Source: Kaistia algarum (lineage in GTDB: Bacteria > Pseudomonadota > Alphaproteobacteria > Rhizobiales > Kaistiaceae). Taken from it: a stretch of DNA of 64,000 nt. Below are positions 7,499-18,804 of the stretch, piece after piece. The position numbers and the translations under genes were made by a program. Numbering within the stretch: the first letter of the stretch is position 1; every line of letters begins with the position of its first letter. The stretch covers positions 806,001 through 870,000 of the forward strand of contig NZ_JAPKNJ010000001.1 in NCBI RefSeq assembly GCF_026343945.1, written 5' to 3'. The notes under the pieces were generated by a model. It was given only the letters and a program-made list of their open reading frames with translations, did no database searches and was not told where the DNA came from.

Positions 7499-10400
7499 TG
7501 CGTATCGCCCGCCAGATCGTCGCCGCCCTCGGCATTCTCTTCGTCGCCATCGTCCTCGGCGTCGTGGTCCTCTTCGCTCTGATCCAGACGGGGCCCGGCA
7601 AGCGCATGCTCGCCTCGTTCGCGAGCGGGCTCGCCAGCCGGGATGGTCTCACGGTATCGATCGAGGACATTTCGGGCTTCGTGCCGTCCGACATGCGCAT
7701 CGGCCGCATCACGCTGGCCGACAGCCAGGGAGCATTTGGCGAGATCGACAATCTCGGCCTCGCCTGGAGCCCGCTGGCGCTGATCGGCGGCAGGGTCAAT
7801 GTCGACACGCTTTCGGCTGACCGCGTCGCGATTTCGCGCCAGCCGGTGCTCCCGGCCTCAACTCCTTCGGCCGCATCCTCCGGCGGCCTGCCGATGATCC
7901 GCGTCGTGCTCGGCAAGCTCGACATTGCGACGATCGACATCGGCGAGGCGGTCGTCGGCATGCCCGCGACGCTCGGGCTGACCGCCTCCGCCCGGCTGGT
8001 CGACCCGGCCGAGGGGCTGGCGCTCGATTTCGCCCTGACGCGCCGCGATGCGCCCGGCAAACTCAAGGGCCGGGCGCGCTATGCCCCGGATGGCGGCAAG
8101 GATATTCTCGACCTCGACGTCACGGCTTCCGAGCCGGAGGGCGGGCTGGTGGCTCGTCTCGCGGCCATCGAGGGCCTGCCGGCGCTGTCGCTTTCCGTCA
8201 AGGGCAGTGCCCCACTGGACGATTGGAACGGAAGTCTCGCGCTCGATGCCGGTGCAGCGGGTCGCCTGGGTGGTACCGGCGCTGTTCGTGCCGTCGATGG
8301 CGGCCGGCGCGTCATGCTCGATCTGAAGGGCAGCGTCGGCGGCCTGATGCCGGCCAGTATCCGTCCGCTCCTCTCCGGCGAGACGACGCTGAACGGCTCC
8401 GCCGTGATCGGCGCGGACAATCTCGCGACGATCGAGGGGCTGAACCTCTCCGCCGCCGGTTTCGGTCTCGCGCTGGTCGGCACGGTCGACCCCAATACCA
8501 AAACCGCCGATGTCGCCTTCGACCTCGTCGGCGGCGATGCTTCGCATTTCGCCAGCTTCGCCCCGGGCGTCGCCTGGAAGGACTGGCGCCTGCACGCCAA
8601 GGTCAACGGCGCCTTTGCCAACCCAGCGGTCGATGCCGAGTTGGCGGCGACGGGTCTTGCCGGCCATGGCTATGGCGCCGAACGCCTCGACCTCGCCGTC
8701 AAGACGGCGCCCCAGGCTGACGGTCTCGGCTTCACCGCCACCGGCACCGCGAGCGGCCTTTCCTCCGACGACGCCCAGGTGATGGAAGCGCTCGGCCGCA
8801 CGGCGAGTTTCGACCTTGCCGGCGCGCTCGGCCCTTCCGGCGCCGCGATCACCGATGCATCGGTGAAGCTCGCCCCACTCGACCTCGCCTTTTCCGGCAA
8901 GGCGAGCGCCACCGGCGTCGAGGGCGCGCTGCATCTGCCGCGGCTCGACCTCGCCGCCTTCGCCGCGCTCGCCGGCCGGCCGCTCTCCGGCACCATCGCG
9001 CTCGATGGCAAGATCGATACGGGCGAGCACTTCTCCGCTGTCTCGCTCGATCTTTCTGGCTCCGCTCGCGACGTCGCTACCGGTGTCGCGATTGCCGACG
9101 GCTTCCTGAAGGGCGAGAGCCGGATCGCGGGCGGCGTCTCGCGCTCGGCCGATGGCTCGATCCGCGTCAGCGGCCTGAAGCTCTCCGCCGACGGGCTCGA
9201 CCTCGCCGTCGATGGCGCCATCGAACGTTCGACCGCCGACCTGACCGCAAAGCTGGCGCTCGCCGATCTGAAGCGGCTCGACCCGCGCATCAGTGGAGGC
9301 GCCAATGCCGAACTGCGCTTCTCTGGTGGCCTCGACGCCCTCGGCCTCAAGGGGACGATCGACATCCCCTCGGCCGTCGCCATGGACAAGCGGATCGAAG
9401 ATCTCCGGCTTGCCGTCGACCTCGCTGACCTCACTCATGCGCCGGCCGGCACGATCGCCCTGGACGGCCAGATCGCCGACAAGCCGGCCAAGGGCAGCGC
9501 GCGCTTCGCCACCACAACCGGCGGCCAGCGCATCGACGACCTCGATTTTGCCATTGGCGGCGTCCGGGCGACGGGCGGCGCAAGCCTAGCGAGCGGTATA
9601 GCCACCGGCCGCTTCACCGTCGCCGCCTCCGATCTTTCCGACCTCTCGGCGCTGATCCTCACCAACATCGCCGGCCGTCTCGACGCGACGGTCGTGCTCG
9701 ATGCCCCGAACGGGGTCCAGCGCGTCGCCGTCAACGGAACGGCGCGCAACATCGCCTTTGCCGGCAACCGGCTCGACCAAGCGGACATCGATGGGCGCGT
9801 CCTCGACCCGGCAGGAACGCCCGTTCTCGACGGCAAGGCGACATTGTCGGGCCTCGTCACCGCTTCGCAACGTATTGAATCAGCAACGATAACTGCGAAG
9901 AGCGCGGGCAGCGCCACCGACATCACGCTCGACACGGCGTTCCTGGGAGCATCGATCGCCGCCAAAGCCAATGTCGCGCCATCGGCCGGCACGACGCGGA
10001 TCCGGCTCGACCAGCTTCGTCTTGCCAAGGGCCCGGCGGTCGTCACCCTCTCCTCCCCCGCCAACATCACGATTGCCAAGGGCGAAGTTGCGATCGACCG
10101 CCTGGTGCTGGCGACTGGCGGCGGCGGCGCCACGATCTCGGGCCGCGCCGGCCAGAGCCTCGATTTGACCGCCGACATTCGCAACCTGCCGCTCGCCATC
10201 GCCGCGATCGCCGCCCCCACTCTCGACATCAAGGGCACACTCTCCGGCACCGCCCGCATCACCGGGACGGCCGCAAGCCCTTCCGGCAATTACGATTTCC
10301 GGGTGGCTGGCCTCACGACGGCCGAGATCGCCAAGCAGGGCGCCGGACCGTTCGACATCGCCGCGCGCGGCACGCTTGGCGGCGGTCGGGTCAATGTCGA

Positions 10401-11778
10401 TGCCTCGATCAATGGTCGCAACTTGTCCGGCCTCACCATTCGCGGCTCGGCCCCGATCGGCGCCGGTAACCTCGATCTGCGCATCGCCGGCGCCATCGAC
10501 CTCGCGATCGCCAATACGGCACTTTCCGCCTCGGGATCGACGGTTCGCGGCAAGGCCACCGTTGACGCCGCCATCCGCGGCACCACCGCCGCGCCAGCCG
10601 CTTCCGGAACGGTACGCGTTACCGGCGCGACCTTTGTCGATTCCGTCAATGGGGTGACCCTCACCAACATCGAGGCCGTGCTGACCGGCACGGATCGCGC
10701 CTTCGAGGTGACCCGCCTCACCGCGCAGACCCCGCAGGGCGGCTCGCTTTCCGGCTCCGGCCGTATCGGCCTTGACGCGGCGCAGGGCTTCCCGGCGTCG
10801 ATCGATATCCGCCTCAACCGCGCGGCCCTGCTCTCCAGCGCGCTGATCTCGATGGTCAGCGATGGCCATATCACCATCGAAGGTCCGATCGCGACGCGCC
10901 CGAAGATCGGCGGCCGTCTCGACATTCGCCGCCTCGACATCAACATTCCCGACCGCATCTCCGGGGGACTGGATCCGCTGCAGGTCCGCCACATCAACAC
11001 CGGCGGCCAGAAGACGCTGGCCGATACGAGCCTGCGCGCCAAGGCGAAAGCCCGCGCCGCCGCCACGAGCAACGGCCGAGCCGCACCCGCCTTCGTCGCC
11101 GATCTCGACCTAACGCTCGCCGCGCCCAACGCGGTCTTCGTCCGCGGCATGGGCATCGAAGCCGAATTCGCCGGCAATCTGACGGTTCGCGGCACGACGG
11201 CGAGCCCGGTGACGCTCGGCGCCTTCAATCTCCGTCGCGGCCGTTTCGACATTCTCGGCCGCCGCCTCGATTTCACCGAAGGCACGGTCGGCTTCAGCGG
11301 CTCGACCGATCCAACCATCGACTTCACGGCATCGACGACGACAAGCGACGTGACGGCGGAGGTCATCGTCTCCGGCACCGCCTCGGCCCCGCAGATCAGC
11401 TTCTCGTCGACGCCCAGCCTCGCGCAGGACGAGGTGCTGTCGCGAATCCTGTTCGGCAAGTCGATCAGCACGCTGAATGCCAGCCAGGCGATCCAAGTGG
11501 CTCAGGCCATAGCCCAATTCTCTGGCGGCGGCCCTGGCGTGCTGGACAGCGTCCGCCGTTCGCTGGGCGTCGATTCGCTCGACGTCGACGCCACCGGCCA
11601 GGTCGGCATCGGCAAGCGCCTCAACGACCGGGTCTATGTCGGCGCCCGACAGGGGCCGAACGCGTCGTCCGGCAAGGTGACGGTCGATGTCGACATAACG
11701 CGCAACATCCGCCTTCAGGGCGCGGCAGGTGCCGACGGTGCGGGCGAACTCGGCGTCGGCGCGCAGTGGGATTATTGA
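7498..11778 (+). CDS. tamB: TamB, translocation and assembly module protein
   Basis: A 1426-residue protein of the AsmA/TamB superfamily. An N-terminal membrane helix (about 8-29) anchors it in the inner membrane. Some 1,100 residues of repetitive beta-strand sequence follow, forming the hydrophobic groove that spans the periplasm. The C-terminal DUF490 domain (about 1080-1426) includes RRGRFDILGRRLDFTEGTVGF and the typical SRILFGKS segment, and ends in Y. It is coupled to tamA by a one-base overlap. Together they form the TAM complex for outer-membrane protein or phospholipid transport. Length is in the usual range for alphaproteobacteria. Confidence 0.93.
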   Translation: MRIARQIVAALGILFVAIVLGVVVLFALIQTGPGKRMLASFASGLASRDGLTVSIEDISGFVPSDMRIGRITLADSQGAFGEIDNLGLAWSPLALIGGRVNVDTLSADRVAISRQPVLPASTPSAASSGGLPMIRVVLGKLDIATIDIGEAVVGMPATLGLTASARLVDPAEGLALDFALTRRDAPGKLKGRARYAPDGGKDILDLDVTASEPEGGLVARLAAIEGLPALSLSVKGSAPLDDWNGSLALDAGAAGRLGGTGAVRAVDGGRRVMLDLKGSVGGLMPASIRPLLSGETTLNGSAVIGADNLATIEGLNLSAAGFGLALVGTVDPNTKTADVAFDLVGGDASHFASFAPGVAWKDWRLHAKVNGAFANPAVDAELAATGLAGHGYGAERLDLAVKTAPQADGLGFTATGTASGLSSDDAQVMEALGRTASFDLAGALGPSGAAITDASVKLAPLDLAFSGKASATGVEGALHLPRLDLAAFAALAGRPLSGTIALDGKIDTGEHFSAVSLDLSGSARDVATGVAIADGFLKGESRIAGGVSRSADGSIRVSGLKLSADGLDLAVDGAIERSTADLTAKLALADLKRLDPRISGGANAELRFSGGLDALGLKGTIDIPSAVAMDKRIEDLRLAVDLADLTHAPAGTIALDGQIADKPAKGSARFATTTGGQRIDDLDFAIGGVRATGGASLASGIATGRFTVAASDLSDLSALILTNIAGRLDATVVLDAPNGVQRVAVNGTARNIAFAGNRLDQADIDGRVLDPAGTPVLDGKATLSGLVTASQRIESATITAKSAGSATDITLDTAFLGASIAAKANVAPSAGTTRIRLDQLRLAKGPAVVTLSSPANITIAKGEVAIDRLVLATGGGGATISGRAGQSLDLTADIRNLPLAIAAIAAPTLDIKGTLSGTARITGTAASPSGNYDFRVAGLTTAEIAKQGAGPFDIAARGTLGGGRVNVDASINGRNLSGLTIRGSAPIGAGNLDLRIAGAIDLAIANTALSASGSTVRGKATVDAAIRGTTAAPAASGTVRVTGATFVDSVNGVTLTNIEAVLTGTDRAFEVTRLTAQTPQGGSLSGSGRIGLDAAQGFPASIDIRLNRAALLSSALISMVSDGHITIEGPIATRPKIGGRLDIRRLDINIPDRISGGLDPLQVRHINTGGQKTLADTSLRAKAKARAAATSNGRAAPAFVADLDLTLAAPNAVFVRGMGIEAEFAGNLTVRGTTASPVTLGAFNLRRGRFDILGRRLDFTEGTVGFSGSTDPTIDFTASTTTSDVTAEVIVSGTASAPQISFSSTPSLAQDEVLSRILFGKSISTLNASQAIQVAQAIAQFSGGGPGVLDSVRRSLGVDSLDVDATGQVGIGKRLNDRVYVGARQGPNASSGKVTVDVDITRNIRLQGAAGADGAGELGVGAQWDY

Positions 11779-11869
11779 ACCGGCCAAAACAAGACCGGCG
11801 AAGCGGAAAAATGCGCGCTTCACCGGTCAAGGGAGACCGTCCGGGAGGAGGATCGATCCGAAAGGGCGA

Positions 11870-12265
11870 TCAGACTGGAGCTAGATCAGGGCCGGCCGCA
11901 ATCGGCTCCAACCGATCCAGCTCCACGTCTTCGAACAAACGTGAGCGCGTCAGGAAGCGTTGTTCCGTGCCGTTTTCCAGCGAGAACATGCCGCCGCGGC
12001 CGGGAACGACGTCGATGATCAGTTGGGTGTGCTTCCAGTAGTCGAACTGCGACGGGCTCATGAAGAAGGGCACGCCGTCGATTTCGCCGAGCCGGACGTC
12101 CTGGTCGCCGATCATGAAATCTCCCAGTTGGAAGCACATCGGGGAGGATCCGTCGCAGCAGCCGCCGGACTGGTGAAACAGGATGTCGCCATGTTCCCGC
12201 CGCAGCGTGCGGAGGAGGTTGATAGCGGCGGGCGTGCCGGTGACGCGGGGGATGAACGAGCTCAT
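11870..12265 (-). CDS. DUF779 family protein, partner of aldehyde dehydrogenase
   Basis: A 131-residue cytoplasmic protein of the DUF779 family. The signature is the cysteine-rich segment HQSGGCCDGSSPMCF with C36, C37 and C44, which could hold a metal. The ATG at 12265 has GGAGG upstream; the longer open frame contains only shadow sequence. It lies 110 bases downstream of an acetaldehyde-type dehydrogenase on the same strand, an arrangement known for this family and probably one transcript. Its biochemical role is not established. Confidence 0.85.
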   Translation of the reverse strand: MSSFIPRVTGTPAAINLLRTLRREHGDILFHQSGGCCDGSSPMCFQLGDFMIGDQDVRLGEIDGVPFFMSPSQFDYWKHTQLIIDVVPGRGGMFSLENGTEQRFLTRSRLFEDVELDRLEPIAAGPDLAPV

Positions 12266-12375
12266 CGCGGCCCTCCTGTCGTTCCATGGGGTGGCTGCCT
12301 GGATGGCCGGCACAGACGTCCGGCCCGGCGAAGCGTCGGCGGATTCGGGGGAATCCGCCGACTCTCGGTCAGCTA

Positions 12376-13896
<1,521 letters not shown>

Positions 13897-13931
13897 GGTT
13901 TCCTCCCATGGTGAACACGCCCCTCCACCTC

Positions 13932-13947
13932 AGCAGCCGCCGTGCCA
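13932..13947 (-). promoter_or_regulatory. Sigma-54 (RpoN) -24/-12 promoter of the aldehyde dehydrogenase operon
   Basis: Read on the minus strand, TGGCACGGCGGCTGCT matches the consensus TGGCAC-N5-TTGCW, with one base off in the -12 element. Transcription would start near 13920, about 24 bases before the dehydrogenase ATG. Confidence 0.8.
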
Positions 13948-14101
13948 TTTGCCGGCTTTGCACCGCGTCAATCTTTGCTGCAGCACGGTAAGCATATGAT
14001 CGTTCACGCCTGTCTTGGCGGCGGCCGGGCGGGGCCCGCCTCGGCTATGGACGAGTCTGAAAAATCGGTGCAACAGTCTGCGATAAGGATTGGAGCTTGC
14101 C

Positions 14102-14126
14102 GCAACACCTGTTGCAGAAAGCAACA
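14102..14126. promoter_or_regulatory. Candidate upstream activator sites of the AcoR-type regulator
   Basis: GCAACACCTGTTGC (14102-14115) is a perfect inverted repeat, and a further GCAACA half-site is at 14121-14126. It lies about 165 bases upstream of the sigma-54 promoter, a normal enhancer distance, and just before the regulator start, so it could also serve autoregulation. Confidence 0.6.
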
Positions 14127-14144
14127 TGCCGGGAGGAACGGCCG

Positions 14145-16031
14145 ATGACGATCCAGACGAGCGGCGATACTCTGCAAATCGCGCGCCGCCGCTTCTTCGG
14201 CACAGGCGATGTCCCGCAAGGACTTGTCGCCGAGCCGATCCTCCGTTCCTGGCAACGCTGCGCGACCCACGGCCTCGATATTGGAGAACGGCCGCGCATC
14301 GGCGTGATGAGCGCGGCGGAACTGAAGCGGGTCCAGGATCAGAACGAGCGGCTGCGGCGCATTACGCGTCCGGAGATGACGGCGCTCAGGGCAGAAGCGC
14401 GGCTGACCGACAGCGTGGTCATCCTGACCGACGCCAACGGTCTCGTGCTCGACATGGTCGGCAATTCCGACTTCGCAGGCCGCGCGGCGCGGGTGGCGCT
14501 CCGGCCCGGCGTTGGTTGGAACGAAAGCGCGATCGGAACCAATGCGATCGGGACGGCGCTGGTCGAGCGGCGTCCGATCGGCGTTCATGGCGCGGAGCAT
14601 TTCTTCGAGCCGCACCGGATCCTGACCTGCGCCGCCGCGCCGATCTTCGATCCCCGAGGCGACCTGGTCGGCGTGCTCGACATGTCCGGCCACGCGGCCG
14701 TCCGCCATGTTCACGCGCTCGGCCTCGTGCGGCTCGCGGTGGAGCAGATCGAGCACCGACTGTTCGACCGGGACCTCGAGGGTCGCCGCGTGCTGCGTTT
14801 CCACAGCGATGCAGAGTTGATCGGAACGGCCAGCGAGGCGATCCTCGTCTTCGAGGAAGATCGCCTGGTGGCGGCCAACCGGCATGGGTTGCAATCCCTG
14901 AAGCTCGGCTGGGAAGCAATCGACCATGTCCGGCTCGACGAACTGTTCGAGCCGATCGCGCCGGGCGGCGAGATCGGCTCAATCCGTATGCGCTCGGGCA
15001 CGACGCTGCTGGGTCGCTTCGATGCCGAAACGCTGCCGCAGCGCTCGCTAGCTCCGCACCTCCGGCGTTCTGCCGGCGAGATCGAGCCTTTCTTCAACGG
15101 CGCCACGCAGGCGGCGCTGGCGCGTGCCGTCCGCCTTGTCGCCGCCGACGTGCCCGTGCTGGTCCATGGCGAGACGGGAGCGGGGAAAGAAGTATTCGCG
15201 CGGCGCGTCCATGCGATGAGCGACCGGGCCGACAAGCCCTTCATTGCGGTCAATTGCGCGGCGCTCCCCGAAAGCCTGATCGAATCCGAGCTCTTCGGCT
15301 ATGAGGAAGGCGCCTTTACCGGCGCCCGCCGGCAGGGCCGCAGCGGCCTGCTGCGCCAGGCGGAAGGCGGCATCCTCTTTCTCGACGAGATCGGCGACAT
15401 GCCGCTCGCCCTGCAGGCACGGCTCCTGCGCGCCTTGCAGGACAGACAGGTGACGCCGCTTGGTGGCGGCGTGCCGGTCAAGGTCGATTTCGCCCTGCTC
15501 TGCGCCACGCATCGCCCGCTCACCGAGCTCGTCGCCAGCGGCGCCTTCCGCTCCGATCTCTATTTCCGTATCGCGCAATATGTCGTCGAGCTGCCGGCGT
15601 TGCGCGATCTCCCGGATCGGCGCGCGCTGGTAAAATCCGCATGGGAGTCGCTCGGCGGCGAACTGTCGGGCGGGACTCTGGCCGGGGAGACGCTGGAACG
15701 CCTCGCCGCCTATGACTGGCCGGGCAATTTCCGCCAGCTCACCGGCATGCTGCGCGCGCTGATCGCGCTGGCCGAGCCCGGCCGCCCCCTGCCGCCGGAT
15801 GCGCTGCCGGCGGAAATCGCCGCCGGCTCGCCAATGTCGTTTGCCTCGCCGGCCAAGGCCGAAGCTCAAACGGAGCCATCGCTATCCGAGGTCACGCTCG
15901 TGGCGATGCAGGATGCCCTTGAGGCAGCCGGCGGCAATGTCTCGCTCGCCGCAAGGCGGCTCGGCATCGATCGTACGACACTCTACCGCCGGCTGATCTG
16001 GCGCGGCGGCAAGGGAGCTACCGCCTCCTGA
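14145..16031 (+). CDS. AcoR-type sigma-54-dependent transcriptional activator
   Basis: A 628-residue enhancer-binding protein. The ATG at 14145 is preceded by GGGAGG; a longer frame begins at 14097 but would cover the palindrome. An N-terminal GAF-type sensory region (about 60-210) precedes the AAA+ domain with Walker A GETGAGKE (near 342), the sigma-54 contact loop GAFTGA (near 389) and Walker B GGILFLDEIGD. A Fis-type helix-turn-helix (AARRLGIDRTTLYRRL) ends the protein. AcoR-like members sense acetoin, alcohols or aldehydes. Here the divergent dehydrogenase with its -24/-12 promoter is the evident target. The gene overlaps the tail of the enoyl-CoA hydratase gene by 14 bases. Confidence 0.93.
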   Translation: MTIQTSGDTLQIARRRFFGTGDVPQGLVAEPILRSWQRCATHGLDIGERPRIGVMSAAELKRVQDQNERLRRITRPEMTALRAEARLTDSVVILTDANGLVLDMVGNSDFAGRAARVALRPGVGWNESAIGTNAIGTALVERRPIGVHGAEHFFEPHRILTCAAAPIFDPRGDLVGVLDMSGHAAVRHVHALGLVRLAVEQIEHRLFDRDLEGRRVLRFHSDAELIGTASEAILVFEEDRLVAANRHGLQSLKLGWEAIDHVRLDELFEPIAPGGEIGSIRMRSGTTLLGRFDAETLPQRSLAPHLRRSAGEIEPFFNGATQAALARAVRLVAADVPVLVHGETGAGKEVFARRVHAMSDRADKPFIAVNCAALPESLIESELFGYEEGAFTGARRQGRSGLLRQAEGGILFLDEIGDMPLALQARLLRALQDRQVTPLGGGVPVKVDFALLCATHRPLTELVASGAFRSDLYFRIAQYVVELPALRDLPDRRALVKSAWESLGGELSGGTLAGETLERLAAYDWPGNFRQLTGMLRALIALAEPGRPLPPDALPAEIAAGSPMSFASPAKAEAQTEPSLSEVTLVAMQDALEAAGGNVSLAARRLGIDRTTLYRRLIWRGGKGATAS

Positions 16032-16788
16032 ATGTCGGTTGCCGCTTTTCCTTAAACGCAGCGCGTCCTTCCTTGGCGTCGTCAGTGGCGAAGCAGATCG
16101 TCTGGAGGTCGCGCTCGTATTCGATCGCCTTGTCGAGCGGCATGGAGACCGCTGCCTGGAGGTTGAGCTTTGCCGTTTCGGCGGCGATCGGGGCGCGGCT
16201 GGCAATGATCCCGGCAATAGTCCGGGCGCGAGCCAGCAGTTCGGCCTGTGGTACGACTTCGGAGACGAGGCCCCAGGCCAGCGCCTTCTCCGACGAAATC
16301 GGATCGCCCGTCATCAGCATGAGTGCCGCGTTGGAGGCGCCGACCGAATGGGAGAGGAAGGCCGCCATGCCGCCGCCGCCGATCCAGCCGAGCTTGATCT
16401 CGGGCGCGGCGAACTGGGCATTCTCCGACGCGATGCGGATATCGCAGCTCATGGCCGTCTCGAGCCCGCCGCCAAAGGCATAGCCATTCACCGCCGCTAT
16501 GGTCGGCTTCAGCAGCTTGCGGATCGCGTCGCAATAATCCGAGCGGTTGCGGAACTGCCAGGGCGTCTCGTAGGTGTCGAGCTCCTTGATGTCGGAGCCC
16601 GCGCAGAACGAACGCTCGCCCGCGCCAGTGACGATCACGACGCGGATCGTGTCGCTCTCATTGCATTCCTCGACGGCCGCGACGATCGCCTTCGCCATTT
16701 CGGGCGTGACGGCGTTCAGCTTCAGCGGCCGGTTCAGCGTGATGGTGGCGACGGCGCCGTCAACCTCGAAGCGGATATCCTCGGTCAT
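16018..16788 (-). CDS. Enoyl-CoA hydratase/isomerase family protein
   Basis: A 256-residue crotonase-fold enzyme. The oxyanion-hole segments are visible as FCAGSDIKEL (about 61-70) and NGYAFGGGLE (about 99-108), followed by the usual AxPEIKLG segment. It would act on an acyl-CoA ester in the cytoplasm, hydrating or isomerising the double bond. It starts five bases after the stop of the CoA-transferase and closes a nine-gene minus-strand operon that begins with sugar-type dehydrogenase and importer genes. The C-terminal KEKRQPTFRRR is typical of the family. The exact substrate is unknown. Confidence 0.88.
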   Translation of the reverse strand: MTEDIRFEVDGAVATITLNRPLKLNAVTPEMAKAIVAAVEECNESDTIRVVIVTGAGERSFCAGSDIKELDTYETPWQFRNRSDYCDAIRKLLKPTIAAVNGYAFGGGLETAMSCDIRIASENAQFAAPEIKLGWIGGGGMAAFLSHSVGASNAALMLMTGDPISSEKALAWGLVSEVVPQAELLARARTIAGIIASRAPIAAETAKLNLQAAVSMPLDKAIEYERDLQTICFATDDAKEGRAAFKEKRQPTFRRR

Positions 16789-16793
16789 GGCGC

Positions 16794-17987
16794 TCAGTCC
16801 TTCGCCTGTGCCACGGCGCCGTCCGCGAGCAGCTTGTCGATCGCGGCGGCGTCATAGCCAGCCTCTTGCAGCACCGCACGCGTGTCCTGGCCGGCCAGCG
16901 GCGCGCCGCGCTCGACGACGGATGGTGTCTTCGAGAACTTGATCGCGAAGCCCGGCGTCTTCACATGCCCTTCGGTCGGGTGGTCATATTCGACGAAGGT
17001 GCCGTTGTGCTGGATCTGCTCGTCCTCGACCAGATCGGCATAGCCATAGACCGGGCCGCACCAGATGTCGGCCGCTCGCAGCAGCGCCAGCCACTCTTCG
17101 GATGTCTTGGTCTTCAGCTTCTCGCGCGTCTTGGCGAAGATCTCGTCGCGCTTGGTCCAGGTGTCGACCTCGTCATCCATGGCCAGGAACGATTCCTCGC
17201 CGATCACCGCGCCGAGCGTCGCGAGCTTCGGGAAGGAGACGATGATGAAGCCGTCCGATGTGGCGAACGCGCCATAAGGCGCGCGGATATAGACATGGGC
17301 ATGCGGCTCGGCCGACCGGGTCTGCGGCTTGCCCGCCACCGTGAAGACCGATAGCTCCTGCATCTGGATTGTCGTGATCGCGTCCAGCATGTTGACCTGG
17401 ACGAGTTGGCCCTCGCCGGTGCGCTCGCGGTGCAGTAGCGCCGCCAGCGCGCCCTCGAAGGCGGTGTAGGCGGTGATCGCGTCAACGAGATATTGCCCGG
17501 CCGCATTCGGCGGCTCGCCGGCCCGCCCGGCCGACAGCATCGCGCCGGACATGCCTTGCAGCACGAGATCCTGGCCCGGACGATCGCGGTAGGGACCGTC
17601 CTCGCCATAGCCCGAGATCGAGACATAGACGAGCTTCGGATTGATCTTCGAAAGGCTCTCATAATCGACGCCCAGCCGCTTCGCGACGCCGGGGCGGTAG
17701 TTCTGCAGGAAAACGTCGGCGGTTTTCACCAACTCCATCAGCACCGCCTTGCCCTCGGGGTTCTTCAGGTCCACCGCCAGCGAGCGCTTGTTCCGGTTGA
17801 GCGACAGGAACGACACATTGACCTTGTTGCCGCGCGCGCCGCCCGCCGCGACATGGCGCTGCCACTCGCCGGCCAGCGGCTCAACCTTGACGACATCGGC
17901 GCCGAGATCGCCCAGGCGCTGGGCAGCGAACGGCCCCGCCATGGCGATTGAGCAGTCGAGAACGCGGTATCCGGACAGGATTCCCAT
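16794..17987 (-). CDS. Class III CoA-transferase (CaiB/BaiF family)
   Basis: A 397-residue family III CoA-transferase that moves CoA between carboxylic acids. The N-terminal sequence LSGYRVLDCSIAMAGPFAAQRLGDLGADVVKVEP is the hallmark of the family, and the catalytic aspartate region (PGQDLVLQGMSG) near 150 is present. The ATG at 17987 follows AAGGAAGG; an upstream frame adds 14 unconserved residues. It is tightly linked to the enoyl-CoA hydratase, suggesting that the pathway of this operon ends in an organic acid that is activated with CoA. The donor and acceptor acids are not known. Confidence 0.9.
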   Translation of the reverse strand: MGILSGYRVLDCSIAMAGPFAAQRLGDLGADVVKVEPLAGEWQRHVAAGGARGNKVNVSFLSLNRNKRSLAVDLKNPEGKAVLMELVKTADVFLQNYRPGVAKRLGVDYESLSKINPKLVYVSISGYGEDGPYRDRPGQDLVLQGMSGAMLSAGRAGEPPNAAGQYLVDAITAYTAFEGALAALLHRERTGEGQLVQVNMLDAITTIQMQELSVFTVAGKPQTRSAEPHAHVYIRAPYGAFATSDGFIIVSFPKLATLGAVIGEESFLAMDDEVDTWTKRDEIFAKTREKLKTKTSEEWLALLRAADIWCGPVYGYADLVEDEQIQHNGTFVEYDHPTEGHVKTPGFAIKFSKTPSVVERGAPLAGQDTRAVLQEAGYDAAAIDKLLADGAVAQAKD

Positions 17988-18038
17988 GTCAGCCTTCCTT
18001 GGAGCAAGCGGGCGATCGGTGCGGGGCATGACGGACCA

Positions 18039-18791
18039 TCACGTCATCCACCAGCCGCCGTCGATGTTGAGGGTCTGCCCGGTGATGAAGCCGGCGCCGT
18101 CGGAGCAGAGAAACAGCAGCGCATTGGCGATATCGGAAGGATCGCCGCGCCGCTTCACCGCCTGCCGCTCGAGCACGTGGCGATTGTAGCCTTCCGGATC
18201 GGGGTGGATCTTCTCGGCATCGGTCGGGAAGGCGCCCGGCGAGATCGCGTTCACGGTCACGCCATACGCCCCGAATTCGCGCGCCCAGGCCCGCGTCAGC
18301 CCGACGAGGGCGCCCTTGGACTGGATATAGGGGGATAGATTGGCCCAGCCGCCGGAGAGCGTGACGCTGGCAACGTTGATGATCCGTCCAAAGCCCTTCG
18401 CCCGCATTGAGGGCAGCGCGACCTGCACGCAGACGATGCCGGCGTCGACATTGACCCGCTGGACGGCCTGATGCTCCTCGATCGTGTAGTCCTCGAAGGG
18501 CTTGGACGGATAAATCGCCGCATTGTTGATGACGATATCGAAGCCGCCGACCTCGGCCGAGAGCGCCTCCAGCGAAGCACGGAAGGCGCCGAGGTCCGAC
18601 ATTTCGAGGGCCGCCACGACAAGCTTGCCATGACCGGCGGCGTCGGCCGCCGCACGAAGCGCCGCGACCTTCGCGGGGTCGTGATCGACCGCGACCACGG
18701 TCGCCCCTGCCGCGAGGAAGGCAAGCGTGGACGGCAGGCCAAGGCCGCCTGCCGCGCCGGTATAGAGAATGGTCCTGTTCGCCATCGTCAT
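18039..18791 (-). CDS. Short-chain dehydrogenase/reductase (classical SDR)
   Basis: A 250-residue NAD(P)-dependent oxidoreductase with the cofactor loop TGAAGGLG (11-18), an NNAA motif (89-92) and the catalytic S142, Y155 and K159 (YIQSK). D36 in VAVDHD suggests NAD preference. The ending SDGAGFITGQTLNIDGGWWMT is standard. It starts 13 bases after the DUF4432 gene in the catabolic operon and probably oxidises a hydroxyl group of the imported sugar, polyol or a lactone precursor. An ATG two codons downstream is an equal alternative start. Confidence 0.9.
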   Translation of the reverse strand: MTMANRTILYTGAAGGLGLPSTLAFLAAGATVVAVDHDPAKVAALRAAADAAGHGKLVVAALEMSDLGAFRASLEALSAEVGGFDIVINNAAIYPSKPFEDYTIEEHQAVQRVNVDAGIVCVQVALPSMRAKGFGRIINVASVTLSGGWANLSPYIQSKGALVGLTRAWAREFGAYGVTVNAISPGAFPTDAEKIHPDPEGYNRHVLERQAVKRRGDPSDIANALLFLCSDGAGFITGQTLNIDGGWWMT

Positions 18792-18804
18792 CTCGGCATC
18801 GTCC

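Noticed and set aside
7858..9438. Open frame of 526 codons opposite tamB
   Set aside because: Low-complexity Arg/Glu/Gly sequence without any recognisable motif, antisense to tamB.
13976..13985. Palindrome TGCTGCAGCA upstream of the dehydrogenase
   Set aside because: Short and common in GC-rich DNA; differs from the GCAACA/TGTTGC sites near the activator.
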